A stretch of 32,632 bases of DNA from Burkholderiales bacterium (lineage in GTDB: Bacteria; Pseudomonadota; Gammaproteobacteria; Burkholderiales; Burkholderiaceae_C), in contig JANYEE010000245.1 of assembly GCA_025363275.1 (NCBI GenBank), positions 1 through 32,632 of the forward strand, given 5' to 3'. The position numbers and the translations under genes are program-made. Positions 15,095 through 24,493 of the stretch are shown in pieces; positions within the stretch are counted from its first letter, which is position 1; the number at the start of each line of letters is the position of its first letter. A model generated the notes under the pieces. That model did not search any database. It saw nothing but the letters and a program-made list of their open reading frames with translations, and was not told where the DNA came from.

Positions 15095-15442
15095 CTACCA
15101 GCCCAGCCCGATATGCAAAGGCAAATACACCAACATCCCCACCACGATAGTCCCCAGCACCGCCTGGCCTTTGCCACCCGTGGCAAAGTAATACGCGGCT
15201 CCGGCGGCTGCCGAGAACAAGCGCGCATCCTGCCAAGTTGTCACCAAATGGCCTTGCACCATCACCACCTCGGGTAACACCACAGCTGACAGCGCGGCGA
15301 TGGGTGCATACTGCAAACCGCATTGTGCCCACCGAGGCAAATGCCAAGGTTTACTGCTGATGAAAAAGAAACTACGTGTCACCACGGTCACCAGCGCCAA
15401 TCCCACGATCACGCCCAACGTCCAGATATCGGTCTGGTTCAT
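15095..15442 (-). CDS. azlD: AzlD-family small subunit, branched-chain amino acid exporter
   Basis: The 115-residue integral membrane protein has about four hydrophobic segments (TLGVIVGLALVTVV, YAPIAALSAVVLP, FSAAAGAAYYFATG, VLGTIVVGMLVYLPL). It includes the family RSFFFISSKPWHLPRWAQCGLQ block. AzlD pairs with AzlC (LIV-E family) to export branched-chain or related amino acids. The ATG at 15440-15442 overlaps the azlC stop as ATGA, which fixes the start and implies coupling. Substrate is inferred from family only. Confidence 0.87.
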   Translation of the reverse strand: MNQTDIWTLGVIVGLALVTVVTRSFFFISSKPWHLPRWAQCGLQYAPIAALSAVVLPEVVMVQGHLVTTWQDARLFSAAAGAAYYFATGGKGQAVLGTIVVGMLVYLPLHIGLGW

Positions 15443-16182
15443 GGTTGTTCCCCTGGCAGCGCGGCTGGTGGCGCCTTGAGTTGTTCCAATACCAAGCACA
15501 GCGCCACGGCTGCAGCAATTGCGGTGACGATATTGAGCTTGTAAGGCAGCGCGAAAGCTGCCACTGCAGCCATGGCGGCAACACCGGCCGACACTCGTCG
15601 CAGCGGGCTGGTGGCCAAGGAGCAGCCTACGCCTATCAACGCCAGAATGCCTGCAAAGCCCAGCCCCCAGTGCGTAGGTATCGAGTGCGCTAGCGCTATG
15701 CCCAGCAGACTCATGGTCTGCCAGCTCGCCCAGTTGAACAGACTGCCGCCATTCAGATACGCCAGCTCGTTGATGCGGCCCTCTTGGTCAGTTGCCGGCT
15801 GCGGGAAACGTTGGGTAAACATCACGTAGCTCATATCCGCCGTCAGGTAGCCGTTGAACAGGCGCCAGCGCAGTGGTAATTCCATCAAGTAGCCGCGCAG
15901 ATGCGCGCTGAACACGACAAAGCGCAAGTTCACACAAAAGGCGGTTGCCAAAATCACCCATGCGGGCGCACCCGCTGCAATCAACGGCATAGACGCCAAT
16001 TGCGAGCTCCCGGCAAACACCAGAAGACTCATTGCAACGGCCTCGAAGGCGCTCATACCGGAGTTGACCATAGCCACGCCGGTCATCAGCCCCCAGGCCG
16101 CCAAGCCGGGCGACACCGCGGCCATTTCGCGCATGCCGCGCTTGAACTCCGGGTGCTGCCACCAGGCGCGCCAGTCGTGCAT
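15439..16182 (-). CDS. azlC: AzlC-family permease, branched-chain amino acid exporter large subunit
   Basis: A multi-pass membrane protein of about 247 residues. Family features are PGLAAWGLMTGVAMVNSGMS, SLLVFAGSSQLASMPLI, FCVNLRFVVFSAHLRGYL and the later DMSYVMFTQRFP. It forms the two-component exporter with AzlD. The frame also offers GTG at 16185, but ATG at 16180-16182 overlaps the fmt stop as TGATG, so I prefer it. Linkage to fmt suggests co-transcription with the translation-start genes, although the functions are unrelated. Confidence 0.88.
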   Translation of the reverse strand: MHDWRAWWQHPEFKRGMREMAAVSPGLAAWGLMTGVAMVNSGMSAFEAVAMSLLVFAGSSQLASMPLIAAGAPAWVILATAFCVNLRFVVFSAHLRGYLMELPLRWRLFNGYLTADMSYVMFTQRFPQPATDQEGRINELAYLNGGSLFNWASWQTMSLLGIALAHSIPTHWGLGFAGILALIGVGCSLATSPLRRVSAGVAAMAAVAAFALPYKLNIVTAIAAAVALCLVLEQLKAPPAALPGEQP

Positions 16183-17147
16183 CACACCAAAACCTGCCCA
16201 ACATGCAGCGGGTGGCCGCGCAGGAACTCCGCCACCGGCAATCGCTTACCACCGGGGCGTTGCAACTCCGTGATGTTCACTATGGAATTCATAGCAGCTA
16301 CCGCAATGAATTCGTGGGCCACAGCCACTATTTGCCCAAAATCGGCGCTAGGAGAACCTGTGGAAGCCGTTGCGCCCCAAATCTTCAAAACTTCGCCGTT
16401 GATAGTCGTAGTAGCCGCTGGGAACGGGTTGAACGCCCGCACGCGGCGCACAATTCGGGCGGCGTCTTGGCTCCAATCAATGGCAGCTTCGCTTTTGTCG
16501 ATTTTGTGGGCGTAGGTGACGCCTTCTTCGGGTTGGCGCTTAGGGTTCAGGCGGCCTGATGCGGCCAAGTCCAGCGCCTGCACAACAAGGTCGGCACCCA
16601 AATTCGCAAGCTCGTCGTGCAAGCTGCCCGTGGTAGCGGACTCGCTGATGCGAACAGTGTGCGTGAGCAGCATGTCGCCAGTGTCTAGTCCCACGTCCAT
16701 TTGCATGATGGTGACACCCGTTTCAGTGTCACCCGCTTCGATGGCACGGTGGATAGGTGCCGCGCCGCGCCACCGAGGTAGCAAGGAGCCATGAATGTTG
16801 AGGCAACCGAATTTTGGAGCGGCTTGCATGTCTTCCAGTATCCATTGAGGCAGTATGAGCCCATAGGCGGCCACCACCATCACATCGGCTTGGGCATCGG
16901 CGATGGTCTGGCGTGCTGCGGCCGCGTCCTCGGGGTATTTACCATCCAGACGCAGACTGCGCGGCTGGGTCACGGGCATGCGGTGCTGCAGCGCGAATTC
17001 TTTCACCGCACAGGGGTGCAGCTTCATGCCGCGACCTGACGGGCGGTCCGGCTGGGTCAACACCAGCGCGATGGTGTGGCCGCTGGCGTGCAAACGCTCC
17101 AGCGCAATGCGGGCAAACTCGGGCGTGCCCGCAAAGATGACTCTCAT
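16182..17147 (-). CDS. fmt: Methionyl-tRNA formyltransferase
   Basis: Formylates Met-tRNAfMet for translation initiation using 10-formyl-THF. The 321-residue protein has [12 protein letters not shown] at the N-terminus, [12 protein letters not shown], and AYGLILPQ. The catalytic Asn/His lie in [18 protein letters not shown] (Asn117, His119) and the catalytic Asp in [10 protein letters not shown]. The C-terminal OB-like tRNA-binding domain covers about 210-321 ([16 protein letters not shown]). It is 7 nt downstream of def, the usual def-fmt pair, so formyl addition and removal are co-encoded. Confidence 0.96.
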   Translation of the reverse strand: MRVIFAGTPEFARIALERLHASGHTIALVLTQPDRPSGRGMKLHPCAVKEFALQHRMPVTQPRSLRLDGKYPEDAAAARQTIADAQADVMVVAAYGLILPQWILEDMQAAPKFGCLNIHGSLLPRWRGAAPIHRAIEAGDTETGVTIMQMDVGLDTGDMLLTHTVRISESATTGSLHDELANLGADLVVQALDLAASGRLNPKRQPEEGVTYAHKIDKSEAAIDWSQDAARIVRRVRAFNPFPAATTTINGEVLKIWGATASTGSPSADFGQIVAVAHEFIAVAAMNSIVNITELQRPGGKRLPVAEFLRGHPLHVGQVLV

Positions 17148-17154
17148 AGTCTCC

Positions 17155-17664
17155 TCAACGGGCGTCCTCGCGGCGGGCCTTGATCATTTTGGATTTGATT
17201 CGGTTGCGCTTGAGCGGCGACAAATACTCCACAAATACCTTGCCCAGCAGGTGGTCCATCTCATGCTGGATGCACACGGCTAGCAGCGCGTCGGCTTCGA
17301 TGACGCGCGCCTGTCCACTCAGGTCCTGGGCCTTGCAGTGCACGGCATCAAAACGCTCCACGCCATCGTAAATGCCAGGTACCGACAGGCAGCCTTCTTC
17401 GTTCAAATGGGTAGCTGGGCTGGTCCACACCAACTCGGGGTTGATCAGCACCATGGGCTGGTCGCGCTCTTCGGATACATCGATCACGATCAAGCGCTCA
17501 TGCACATCGACCTGCGTGGCCGCCAGGCCGATGCCTTTGGCGTCGTACATGGTTTCAAGCATGTCGGCGACCAGGATTTTGAGGCGATCATCAAAAGCCG
17601 TGATGGGTTTAGCCACCGTGTGCAGCTTGGGATCGGGGTAACAAAGTATAGGAAGGAGGGCCAT
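17155..17664 (-). CDS. def: Peptide deformylase
   Basis: Removes the formyl group from nascent proteins; an Fe(II)/Zn metalloprotease-fold enzyme. The 169-residue protein has all three motifs: GIGLAATQ at 44-51, EGCLSVPG at 90-97 (metal ligand Cys92) and HEMDHL at 134-139 (ligands His134 and His138, catalytic Glu135). It begins [14 protein letters not shown] and ends in a basic tail typical of the family. It is first of the def-fmt-azlC-azlD unit and divergent from the LysM gene across 196 nt. Confidence 0.97.
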   Translation of the reverse strand: MALLPILCYPDPKLHTVAKPITAFDDRLKILVADMLETMYDAKGIGLAATQVDVHERLIVIDVSEERDQPMVLINPELVWTSPATHLNEEGCLSVPGIYDGVERFDAVHCKAQDLSGQARVIEADALLAVCIQHEMDHLLGKVFVEYLSPLKRNRIKSKMIKARREDAR

Positions 17665-17860
17665 TTTTCAATCGTAGGGATGCCAGGGTTCGGGCACGCA
17701 GCCTGAGGAACTGTCCCGCAAAGTTCTGGATATGTGGCTATTTTCGCCACTTTTCGCGCTTCGCGTTGCGCCTTGATACTAAAAACGTTGCCGAATCAAG
17801 GGCTTGAGCGCAAAATCGCGCGTAAATTATCAAGATCCAACTTCTGCTCCGCAGCACGAT

Positions 17861-19078
17861 ATGACGACACACACGATGGCGAAATCTTCCTGGGCGCTGG
17901 CTTTTGCGGCCGCAATGGCTTCGGTCTTGGGCGCTGCGCCCGTGGCTGCGCAAAATTTCCCGATCACCGCAGGACAGCGGGACACCGCTAACCAGGTAGC
18001 CCAAAAAGGCGTGCCGCTCTCCGATCTGGCTGCAAATGCCCCGGACAGCTACACCGTCAAATCCGGCGATACGTTGTGGGCGATTTCCAAAATCTTCTTG
18101 AAAAGCCCATGGCGTTGGCCAGAACTGTGGGGCATGAACCTCACTCAGATTAAAAACCCCCATCTTATTTACCCAGGCCAAGTGTTAATTTTGGAGCGCA
18201 GCAACGGCATGGCCACGCTGCGCGTGGCGGGTGACCAAGCGGCTTCCGCAGATCAGCCCGGCAATACCGTGCGCGTGTCGCCCCGCACCCGCTACGAGGC
18301 GCTGTCTGACATCGGTCTGCCTACGCTCAAAGCCAGCGCCATCGAGCCTTTTCTGGCGGAACCCGTGGTGGTGGATGAGACCGAACTGAATCAGGCGCCG
18401 CGCATTGTGTCAACGCAGGAAGGGCGCGTGCTACTGACGCGTGGCAACCGTGCCTATGCTCGCGGCCCGGTGAGCGCTCCGTTAATGGACGACCAAGCGC
18501 GTCAAAAACAATACCGCGTGTTTCGCAATGCAACACCGCTCAAAGACCCTGTAACGGGCGAGGTGCTGGGCTTTGAGGCGCAGTACGTTGGTAAGGCCAC
18601 CTTGATTCGCGGCGAAACTACCACCCAAGTGGAGGGCAAAGGCAAAACCGAGAGCGCTATTGTCCCTGCCACCATTGACATCATTGCGGCTAAAGAAGAG
18701 ATGCGCGTGGGTGATCGCTTACTGCCCGAGCCGCCGCGCCAATTGCAATCCTACACGCCGCATGCCCCGTCTGGCACGGTAAATGGTCGTATCGTTTCCG
18801 TCTACGGTAGCGCCGTGGTGAATGCTGCGCAAAACCAGGTCGTTGCCATTAATCGAGGTACCCGCGACGGCATGGAAGTTGGTCACGTGATGGCCATCGT
18901 GAAAGACGGTGAACGCGTTATAGACAAGTCAGACCCAGCCCGCCCCCTGATGAAACTGCCCGATGAGCGCAACGGCCTGTTGATGGTATTCCGCACCTTT
19001 GACCGCGTGTCCTACGCGCTCATCCTTGAAATCACCGATAGCGTTCGCGTAGGCGATCGCCTGATTAACCCCCGCTGA
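17861..19078 (+). CDS. LysM domain exported protein
   Basis: The 405-residue protein has a signal peptide (AKSSWALAFAAAMASVLGAAPVAAQ) and one LysM peptidoglycan-binding domain at about 63-113 (SYTVKSGDTLWAISKIFL, then NPHLIYPGQVLIL). A large C-terminal region follows (about 130-405) with no catalytic motif that I recognise. It contains RVLLTRGNRAYARG and GRIVSVYGSAVVNAAQNQVVAINRGTRDG as separate conserved-looking blocks. Such proteins precede dprA in many betaproteobacteria and may act in the envelope. ATG 17861 or ATG 17876 could be the start; neither has a clear Shine-Dalgarno. dprA follows 19 nt later. Confidence 0.88.
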   Translation: MTTHTMAKSSWALAFAAAMASVLGAAPVAAQNFPITAGQRDTANQVAQKGVPLSDLAANAPDSYTVKSGDTLWAISKIFLKSPWRWPELWGMNLTQIKNPHLIYPGQVLILERSNGMATLRVAGDQAASADQPGNTVRVSPRTRYEALSDIGLPTLKASAIEPFLAEPVVVDETELNQAPRIVSTQEGRVLLTRGNRAYARGPVSAPLMDDQARQKQYRVFRNATPLKDPVTGEVLGFEAQYVGKATLIRGETTTQVEGKGKTESAIVPATIDIIAAKEEMRVGDRLLPEPPRQLQSYTPHAPSGTVNGRIVSVYGSAVVNAAQNQVVAINRGTRDGMEVGHVMAIVKDGERVIDKSDPARPLMKLPDERNGLLMVFRTFDRVSYALILEITDSVRVGDRLINPR

Positions 19079-19097
19079 TAAGCCGCTCACGCGCCGT

Positions 19098-20264
19098 ATG
19101 CCCTTAGAGCGCGATGAATTGGCGGGTTGGTTGCGCTTGGCGTTGACGCCTGGCGTTGGCGATTTAACAGCGCGCAAACTGTTGACCGCGTTTGGCCTGC
19201 CACCACGGATATTCGAGCAGTCCATGTCCGCTCTGCGAGCGTGCGCCAGTGCCAAGCAGGCGGCAGCTTTGCAGCAGGAACCGGTTGAACTGGCCGCGCT
19301 ACTGGACACCACCTGGCAATGGCTGCAAGCCGACCCGGCATCGCGCAGGGTGCTCACCCTGGGCGACCCTCACTATCCGGCGTCTTTGCTAGAGATGGAA
19401 GACCCGCCTCTGATGCTTTACGGCATTGGAGCTGCGCAGCTGTGGACCGGCGACCGTTTGCCTTTGACACCAGAACACTCCGTGGCAGTGGTGGGTAGCC
19501 GCAATCCGACCGCCCAAGGGGCCGCTAATGCCCAGCAATTCTCGCAAGCCTTGGCGCAGGCTGGGCTCACCATTGTTTCCGGGCTGGCACTGGGCGTAGA
19601 TGGAGCAGCCCACGCGGGGGCCATAGAAGGCGCCGCTGCGGACCAGGTTGCGACGGTCGCGATTGTCGGCACTGGACTGGACCGGGTGTATCCGCGCCAA
19701 CACCGGGACCTAGCCCACCGCATTGCGCAACGCGGATTGATCCTGAGCGAATATCCGCTGGGGACTCCGCCCTTGTCTGCCAATTTCCCCAAGCGCAATC
19801 GCATCATTGCCGGTCTCACCCGTGGCACCCTTGTGGTGGAGGCGGCACTGAAGTCGGGCTCGCTCATCACGGCAAGGTTAGCCGTCGAGCAGGGCAAGGA
19901 TGTCTTCGCCATTCCAGGCTCCATCCACTCTACGCAAGCCCGGGGTTGCCATGCCTTGATCAAGCAAGGTGCGAAGCTAGTGGAGAGCGCAGAGGACATT
20001 TTGGAAGAACTGATGCCAGCGTTCAGCGCACAAAGTTCTAGGACGCAGACTTTGGACGACGACGAGGGTATGGACGCGTTTGTCGATGACGCCGATGACC
20101 CACTGTGGTCGGCTCTGGGCTTTGACCCCGTAGGACTTGATGCGCTGCTAGCTCGTACGGGAATGGACACGCCCAGCCTGCAAGTGCGCCTTATGGAGTT
20201 GGAACTGGAGGGTCGAGTATCACGCCTACCTGGAGGCTTGTTTCAACGCCTGGTGCAGAGCTGA
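19098..20264 (+). CDS. dprA: DNA-processing protein DprA (Smf)
   Basis: DprA binds incoming single-stranded DNA in natural transformation and loads RecA. The 388-residue protein has an N-terminal helical domain (about 1-70; TPGVGDLTARKLL) and a Rossmann-like core with VAVVGSRNPTAQG and SGLALGVDGAAHAGAIE. VGTGLDRVYPRQHRDLA follows, then SEYPLGTPP and FPKRNRIIAGLTRGTLVVEA. A C-terminal winged-helix-like domain covers about 325-388. Complete and of normal length. Its presence does not prove competence, since dprA is widespread. It lies downstream of the LysM gene on the same strand. Confidence 0.96.
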   Translation: MPLERDELAGWLRLALTPGVGDLTARKLLTAFGLPPRIFEQSMSALRACASAKQAAALQQEPVELAALLDTTWQWLQADPASRRVLTLGDPHYPASLLEMEDPPLMLYGIGAAQLWTGDRLPLTPEHSVAVVGSRNPTAQGAANAQQFSQALAQAGLTIVSGLALGVDGAAHAGAIEGAAADQVATVAIVGTGLDRVYPRQHRDLAHRIAQRGLILSEYPLGTPPLSANFPKRNRIIAGLTRGTLVVEAALKSGSLITARLAVEQGKDVFAIPGSIHSTQARGCHALIKQGAKLVESAEDILEELMPAFSAQSSRTQTLDDDEGMDAFVDDADDPLWSALGFDPVGLDALLARTGMDTPSLQVRLMELELEGRVSRLPGGLFQRLVQS

Positions 20265-20275
20265 GTCGGCCGTGG

Positions 20276-20323
20276 CCGGATAGCAAACCGCGGAAAAGCG
20301 GGGCAAGTCCATCCGGATTTTTT
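20276..20323 (+). terminator. Possible terminator between dprA and smg
   Basis: CCGGAT (20276-20281) pairs with ATCCGG (20311-20316), followed by a T-run (20318-20323). The long loop contains its own hairpin, CCGC-GGAAAA-GCGG. The outer stem is only 6 bp, so termination would be partial. smg begins 30 nt later and may also have its own -10-like TATATT at 20342-20347. Confidence 0.4.
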
Positions 20324-20353
20324 CTGCCGGTTTTTCTGCGCTATATTGCCGAC

Positions 20354-20851
20354 ATGTTTGAAGTGCTTGTCTTCGTTTACGAAAATTACTACGCTGGCGA
20401 AAACTACCCGGAGCCTGCGCTTCTGGAACGCAGGCTCAATGCCGTCGGCTTCGCGTCCGACGAAATTGAGGATGCGCTCGCCTGGCTTCAGGGGCTCAAT
20501 ACGGCGGCGCGTGGCTCACACGGCTTTGCCGGGCCCAGGCCGCAAACCCCACCGGAACCTTGGTTCCGCGCGCCGCAGCCCACCAGCATCCGCTTTTACT
20601 CGCCGGCCGAGCAACGGCACTTAGGTACCCAGTGCTTGGGTTATTTGAGTTTTCTGGAATCTGCAGGTGTGTTGCCTGCGCCGATGCGGGAAGTCGTGGT
20701 GGACCGCGCCATGGCTGCGCCGGGCAACCCGGTCACTTTGGACGACCTGAAAACCATGGTGCTGATGGTGTTCTGGAGCTTTGGCCAAGAACCCGATGCG
20801 TTGCTGCTCGACGAGCTGTGTGACGACAGCGAAGACCGATTGGCCCATTAA
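20354..20851 (+). CDS. smg: Smg family protein (DUF494)
   Basis: A 165-residue cytoplasmic protein of the Smg/DUF494 family. It begins MFEVLVFVYENYYAGE and contains RLNAVGFASDEIEDALAWLQGL. YSPAEQRHLGTQCLGYLSFLESAGVLP follows, then EVVVDRAMA and DDLKTMVLMVFW near the C-terminus; all are typical of the family. The molecular function is not established; it is nearly always next to dprA. In many relatives topA follows smg. Here a convergent DUF1631 gene follows after 20 nt, so topA is not in its usual place. Confidence 0.93.
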   Translation: MFEVLVFVYENYYAGENYPEPALLERRLNAVGFASDEIEDALAWLQGLNTAARGSHGFAGPRPQTPPEPWFRAPQPTSIRFYSPAEQRHLGTQCLGYLSFLESAGVLPAPMREVVVDRAMAAPGNPVTLDDLKTMVLMVFWSFGQEPDALLLDELCDDSEDRLAH

Positions 20852-20871
20852 GGGCTGCGGCCCGCAGGCGA

Positions 20872-23511
20872 TCAGGCCAATATCCGCTCTGGATTGGCTT
20901 CCAGCTTGGTCAATGCATCGCGGGTTGCGCGTACGGTCAAGCCTTCTTCTTCCTGCGGTAGCAGCAAGCCGGCTTGCAAGTAAGCCGCCAACCGACCCGC
21001 CTGAATCAAAAAACTCTTGCCGGATGACGATGCAAACAAATTCAAATGCTTGCGGTCACTACGCCAGGAAAATTGCACATGGTTGATTTGCTTGTTGTGA
21101 TCGAGCGTGAACCACGAGCCCACCTGCAACTCTTGCGCCCAGGCCAGCATGGCAGCAGTCGGTTTGGATCCTCCGTTGGCCACCACCTCAATCGCCGACG
21201 CGTCAATACCCAGCATCATTTCAATGCTTTCGGCGTCCAATGGCAAGTCACCCAAACCGTCTTCAGACACAAAATCTTCCAAATTACCCAAGCGCTGTGC
21301 CATCGCATCAATCTTGGCTTGCGGAATGGCCTGCGTCTTGGAAAGAAAGGCGTCCGCCAACGTGTCGCTAACTTTCTTAATGTGTGCTTCCTGCTCTGAA
21401 GGCGGCATGGCCAGCAAGGTCATGCCTGAGCGCAAGCGCAGCAACAAATTGGGCAACTCCTGAATCACTTTGGCACGATCTGCCCGGTTGGGCTTGGCGC
21501 TGGCAGCCCACACCAAATCGGTCGCTGATTTCTTCAGTGTCAGGGTATCAGCATGCTGCGGACCTTTACGCACTGCAGCCACCGCCAGCACTTCGGCCCA
21601 CACCTTGAACAGGTAGTCACGAATTTCATCGCGCACTGGCATGTCCTTGAGCATGTTGCGCATCTCAATGGTGTACTGAATGGCCAGTGTTTCTTTTTGC
21701 TCGACCTGCTGGGCTACGCTCACCACCTTCTGGTTGCTTCCTTGTTCGGTCAGGTACTTACCCAGGAATTTCTGAAATTCTTCGTAGACGATCTGATAGA
21801 CCTTTTTACCAGTCTCTGGATACTGCTCAATGACCTGGACGATGCGCTTTATCTCCAGCTCCATGGCATTTCCCTGGACCCCGGCCGAATCAAAACCCAT
21901 CACGCACGACCCCATGCGGTCGATTAATAAACGCGCCGGGTGGGTCGTGGTGCCAAAGAACTCGGAATCTTCCAGCGCCAGCCGCAATACCGGCATTTGC
22001 AAACGCGCAAACCAGACCCGAATACCGGGCGGTATACGCTCTTCCGCCAAAATAGCCTGGAACATCAGGGCCACGATTTCAATGGTGGCCTTTTCTCCCT
22101 TGGTTTCGGCTTTCTTCTTCAGTTCATCGGATTTCTCGCGCAGATTACCAGCCACGCGGGCCACACCAGCAGGACTGTAGTCCTCATACATCGTGCCGCC
22201 CGACGCGTACATCTCTTGCCCGGGCTGCGGCGGAGCGATGGCCGCCGCCAATGCAGCGGAGCGAGGTTGTTGCTGGTGGGCAGCACCTACAAAATCGCCA
22301 CCGCCATGGCTGACAAACAGTCGCCGAATCTGTCCGATCACGCCATGCGCCCGACTACGCGCCCGTGCAAGGGGCGTGTTAGATGTCATCATGCGGGTTT
22401 CATCTAGCGCACCATAAGCCTGTCCAGGTCGACTTTGGCCGCCGGCAGCCTGCTTCCAAAAAGGCGTAGGGGCAGAAGATCCAGCACCGGATGCAGGGCC
22501 AACGCTGTCTCCACCTCCCTGTGACTCAACCCCTTGACGGCTGCCCCAGCCCAGACGGCCACCAAAAAAACCCCCTTGCGCGCGCGCGGCCTGCGGCCCT
22601 GCCGCACCACCACCCGACTCCGCAGGAGAGCCACCGCCGCTGCCCGCGTCTTGGTGAGGGGCCTGACCCTGTGAGGGATATGTACCTTGGCTGGCGTAGC
22701 CACCCTGCGGCTGCTGCGCTGGGTAGCCGCCCTGTTGGGCATACGGATTACCGTACCCACTGGGTCCACCATCGGCTCCTGGTGGTGCCTCAGCGGGTAT
22801 GGGTTGTGCGTTGGGCGCTTGTGGTGGGCGTGCCGACGCTGGGCGCCGAACGGGAGCTTTGACCCGATCTTTCAGCTCGATCACGGGCATCACACCCTTT
22901 TTGACCATCACCTCATTGGCATCGGCATAAGCGGCTTTCAAGCGTTCGATGAGCAGCTTTTGAACCACATCGCTGACCATTGGCCAGGAGTCGCCCGACA
23001 TACCCGTCTTGGCCCACTGCTCAATCATCAAGTGGACCAGTACCTCAGGGCGAAACAGGTCACCACCGTCCAGCTCGTCGATGCTTTCCAGAAATTGAAC
23101 CCGAACGCGTAAGTCCTCCAGCTCGCTGTGAACCTTCTCAGCCACAGCCAAGACCATGCGCGAAGCCAGAATTTTGTTCTCCACTACATCGGTACCCACC
23201 AACTCCAGGCTATTGGCGGATTCCTTGGCCGCAGCGGCAGCCGTCTTGCGGCTCTTCATCGGATCTAGACAATCGCGCCAAGTGGTCCTTGTGCCGTCTA
23301 CCCACAGCGGACGGTACTTTTTGTAAGCCATCCAAACATCCCGCCGACTCTGGCTTTCACGAGCGCTTGCGGGCTCGTCCATCAAAGTCGTCAACTGGGT
23401 ATCGACAGCTGCGCCGATCTCCACCATGGCTTTTCCAGCCTCACCAAGAAAGCGCTCGCGCAACGCGCGAGTGAACTTCAACCGGGGATTGATGGGGGGG
23501 GAAGTCGCCAT
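20872..23511 (-). CDS. DUF1631 family protein
   Basis: A large 879-residue protein with no signal peptide or membrane segment. The N-terminal part (about 1-220) is helical (RFLGEAGKAMVEIGAAVDTQL, SANSLELVGTDVVENKI). A low-complexity segment at about 225-375 is rich in Pro, Gly, Gln, Tyr and Ser, with loosely repeated GGYxxQ units, and is likely disordered. The C-terminal half (about 430-879) carries the conserved DUF1631 blocks (ILAEERIPPGIRVWFARLQMPVLR, HPARLLIDRMG). It ends with a compact region like a PilZ-type domain (VGSWFTLDHNKQINHVQFSWRS), where the assignment is tentative. Function unknown to me. It starts 17 nt after secF ends and probably shares its transcript. Confidence 0.85.
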   Translation of the reverse strand: MATSPPINPRLKFTRALRERFLGEAGKAMVEIGAAVDTQLTTLMDEPASARESQSRRDVWMAYKKYRPLWVDGTRTTWRDCLDPMKSRKTAAAAAKESANSLELVGTDVVENKILASRMVLAVAEKVHSELEDLRVRVQFLESIDELDGGDLFRPEVLVHLMIEQWAKTGMSGDSWPMVSDVVQKLLIERLKAAYADANEVMVKKGVMPVIELKDRVKAPVRRPASARPPQAPNAQPIPAEAPPGADGGPSGYGNPYAQQGGYPAQQPQGGYASQGTYPSQGQAPHQDAGSGGGSPAESGGGAAGPQAARAQGGFFGGRLGWGSRQGVESQGGGDSVGPASGAGSSAPTPFWKQAAGGQSRPGQAYGALDETRMMTSNTPLARARSRAHGVIGQIRRLFVSHGGGDFVGAAHQQQPRSAALAAAIAPPQPGQEMYASGGTMYEDYSPAGVARVAGNLREKSDELKKKAETKGEKATIEIVALMFQAILAEERIPPGIRVWFARLQMPVLRLALEDSEFFGTTTHPARLLIDRMGSCVMGFDSAGVQGNAMELEIKRIVQVIEQYPETGKKVYQIVYEEFQKFLGKYLTEQGSNQKVVSVAQQVEQKETLAIQYTIEMRNMLKDMPVRDEIRDYLFKVWAEVLAVAAVRKGPQHADTLTLKKSATDLVWAASAKPNRADRAKVIQELPNLLLRLRSGMTLLAMPPSEQEAHIKKVSDTLADAFLSKTQAIPQAKIDAMAQRLGNLEDFVSEDGLGDLPLDAESIEMMLGIDASAIEVVANGGSKPTAAMLAWAQELQVGSWFTLDHNKQINHVQFSWRSDRKHLNLFASSSGKSFLIQAGRLAAYLQAGLLLPQEEEGLTVRATRDALTKLEANPERILA

Positions 23512-23528
23512 AGGGAGTCAGTCGACGA

Positions 23529-24482
23529 TCAAACCGTGGCGCCCGCGTTGGGGTCGTTCGGGTCTTCGTCTTTTTTAACTGCGCCCGGGATCAGATCCTC
23601 GCGCTGGATACCCAGCCACATGGCAATCGCTGCAGCCACAAAAACCGAGGAGTAAATGCCAAACAAAATACCAATCGTCAATGCCAGCGCAAAGTAGTGC
23701 AATGTAGCGCCACCGAACACCAGCATGGACAACACCATTAGCTGGGTAGAGCCGTGGGTAATGATGGTGCGGCTGATGGTGGATGTGATCGCGTTGTCAA
23801 TGATCTCTTCGGCATTCATCTTGCGGTAGCGGCGGAAGTTCTCGCGAATCCGGTCAAAAATCACCACGGATTCGTTCACCGAGTACCCTAAGACCGCCAG
23901 CACCGCAGCCAACACGGGCAAAGAGAACTCCCATTGAAAGAAGGCAAAAAACCCCAAGATAATGATCACGTCATGCAAATTGGCAATGATGGCAGCAACT
24001 GCAAACTTCCACTCAAAGCGGATGGCGAGGTACAGCATGATTCCAATCACCACGAAGGCCAGCGCCTTGAGTCCATCCGCAGCCAGCTCATCCCCCACCT
24101 GGGGGCCCACAAATTCACTGCGACGCAAACTGGCGGAAGCATCGCCCCCTTTCAAGGAGGCCATAACCCGCTCTGTCTGTTGGCCAGACGTGCTGCCCTT
24201 TTGGACAGGCATGCGAATCAAAACATCTTGCGCAGAGCCAAAGTTTTGCACCTGCACGTCATTAAGACCCAATGTCGCAATTTGACTGCGCACGGCATTC
24301 AGATCTGCGGGTTGGGAGTAGCTCACTTCCATGAGCGTGCCGCCGGTGAACTCCACCGACAGATGCAAGCCGCGAGAGAACAAGAAAAATACGGCCGCCA
24401 GGAAGGTGACGAACGAAATAATATTGAACAACAGCGCATTCCGCATGAACGGAATGTCGCGGCGTATTTTGAAAAATTCCAT
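23529..24482 (-). CDS. secF: Protein translocase subunit SecF
   Basis: SecF works with SecD as a proton-driven complex that helps pull secreted proteins through SecYEG. The 317-residue protein has the first membrane segment near 15-35, the periplasmic head with FTGGTLMEVSY, and five C-terminal segments. These carry LAIRFEWKFAVAAIIANLHDVIIILGFF, GYSVNESVVIFDRIRENFR and TISRTIITHGSTQLMVL as successive landmark blocks. Full length. secD ends 11 nt upstream. The DUF1631 gene follows at once. Confidence 0.96.
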   Translation of the reverse strand: MEFFKIRRDIPFMRNALLFNIISFVTFLAAVFFLFSRGLHLSVEFTGGTLMEVSYSQPADLNAVRSQIATLGLNDVQVQNFGSAQDVLIRMPVQKGSTSGQQTERVMASLKGGDASASLRRSEFVGPQVGDELAADGLKALAFVVIGIMLYLAIRFEWKFAVAAIIANLHDVIIILGFFAFFQWEFSLPVLAAVLAVLGYSVNESVVIFDRIRENFRRYRKMNAEEIIDNAITSTISRTIITHGSTQLMVLSMLVFGGATLHYFALALTIGILFGIYSSVFVAAAIAMWLGIQREDLIPGAVKKDEDPNDPNAGATV

Positions 24483-24493
24483 GCCTGTTCCCT

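Noticed and set aside
17725..17750. Hairpin GTGGC/GCCAC with a short T-run between def and the LysM gene
   Set aside because: A 5-bp stem in a divergent promoter region is too weak, and its placement is wrong for a terminator of either gene.
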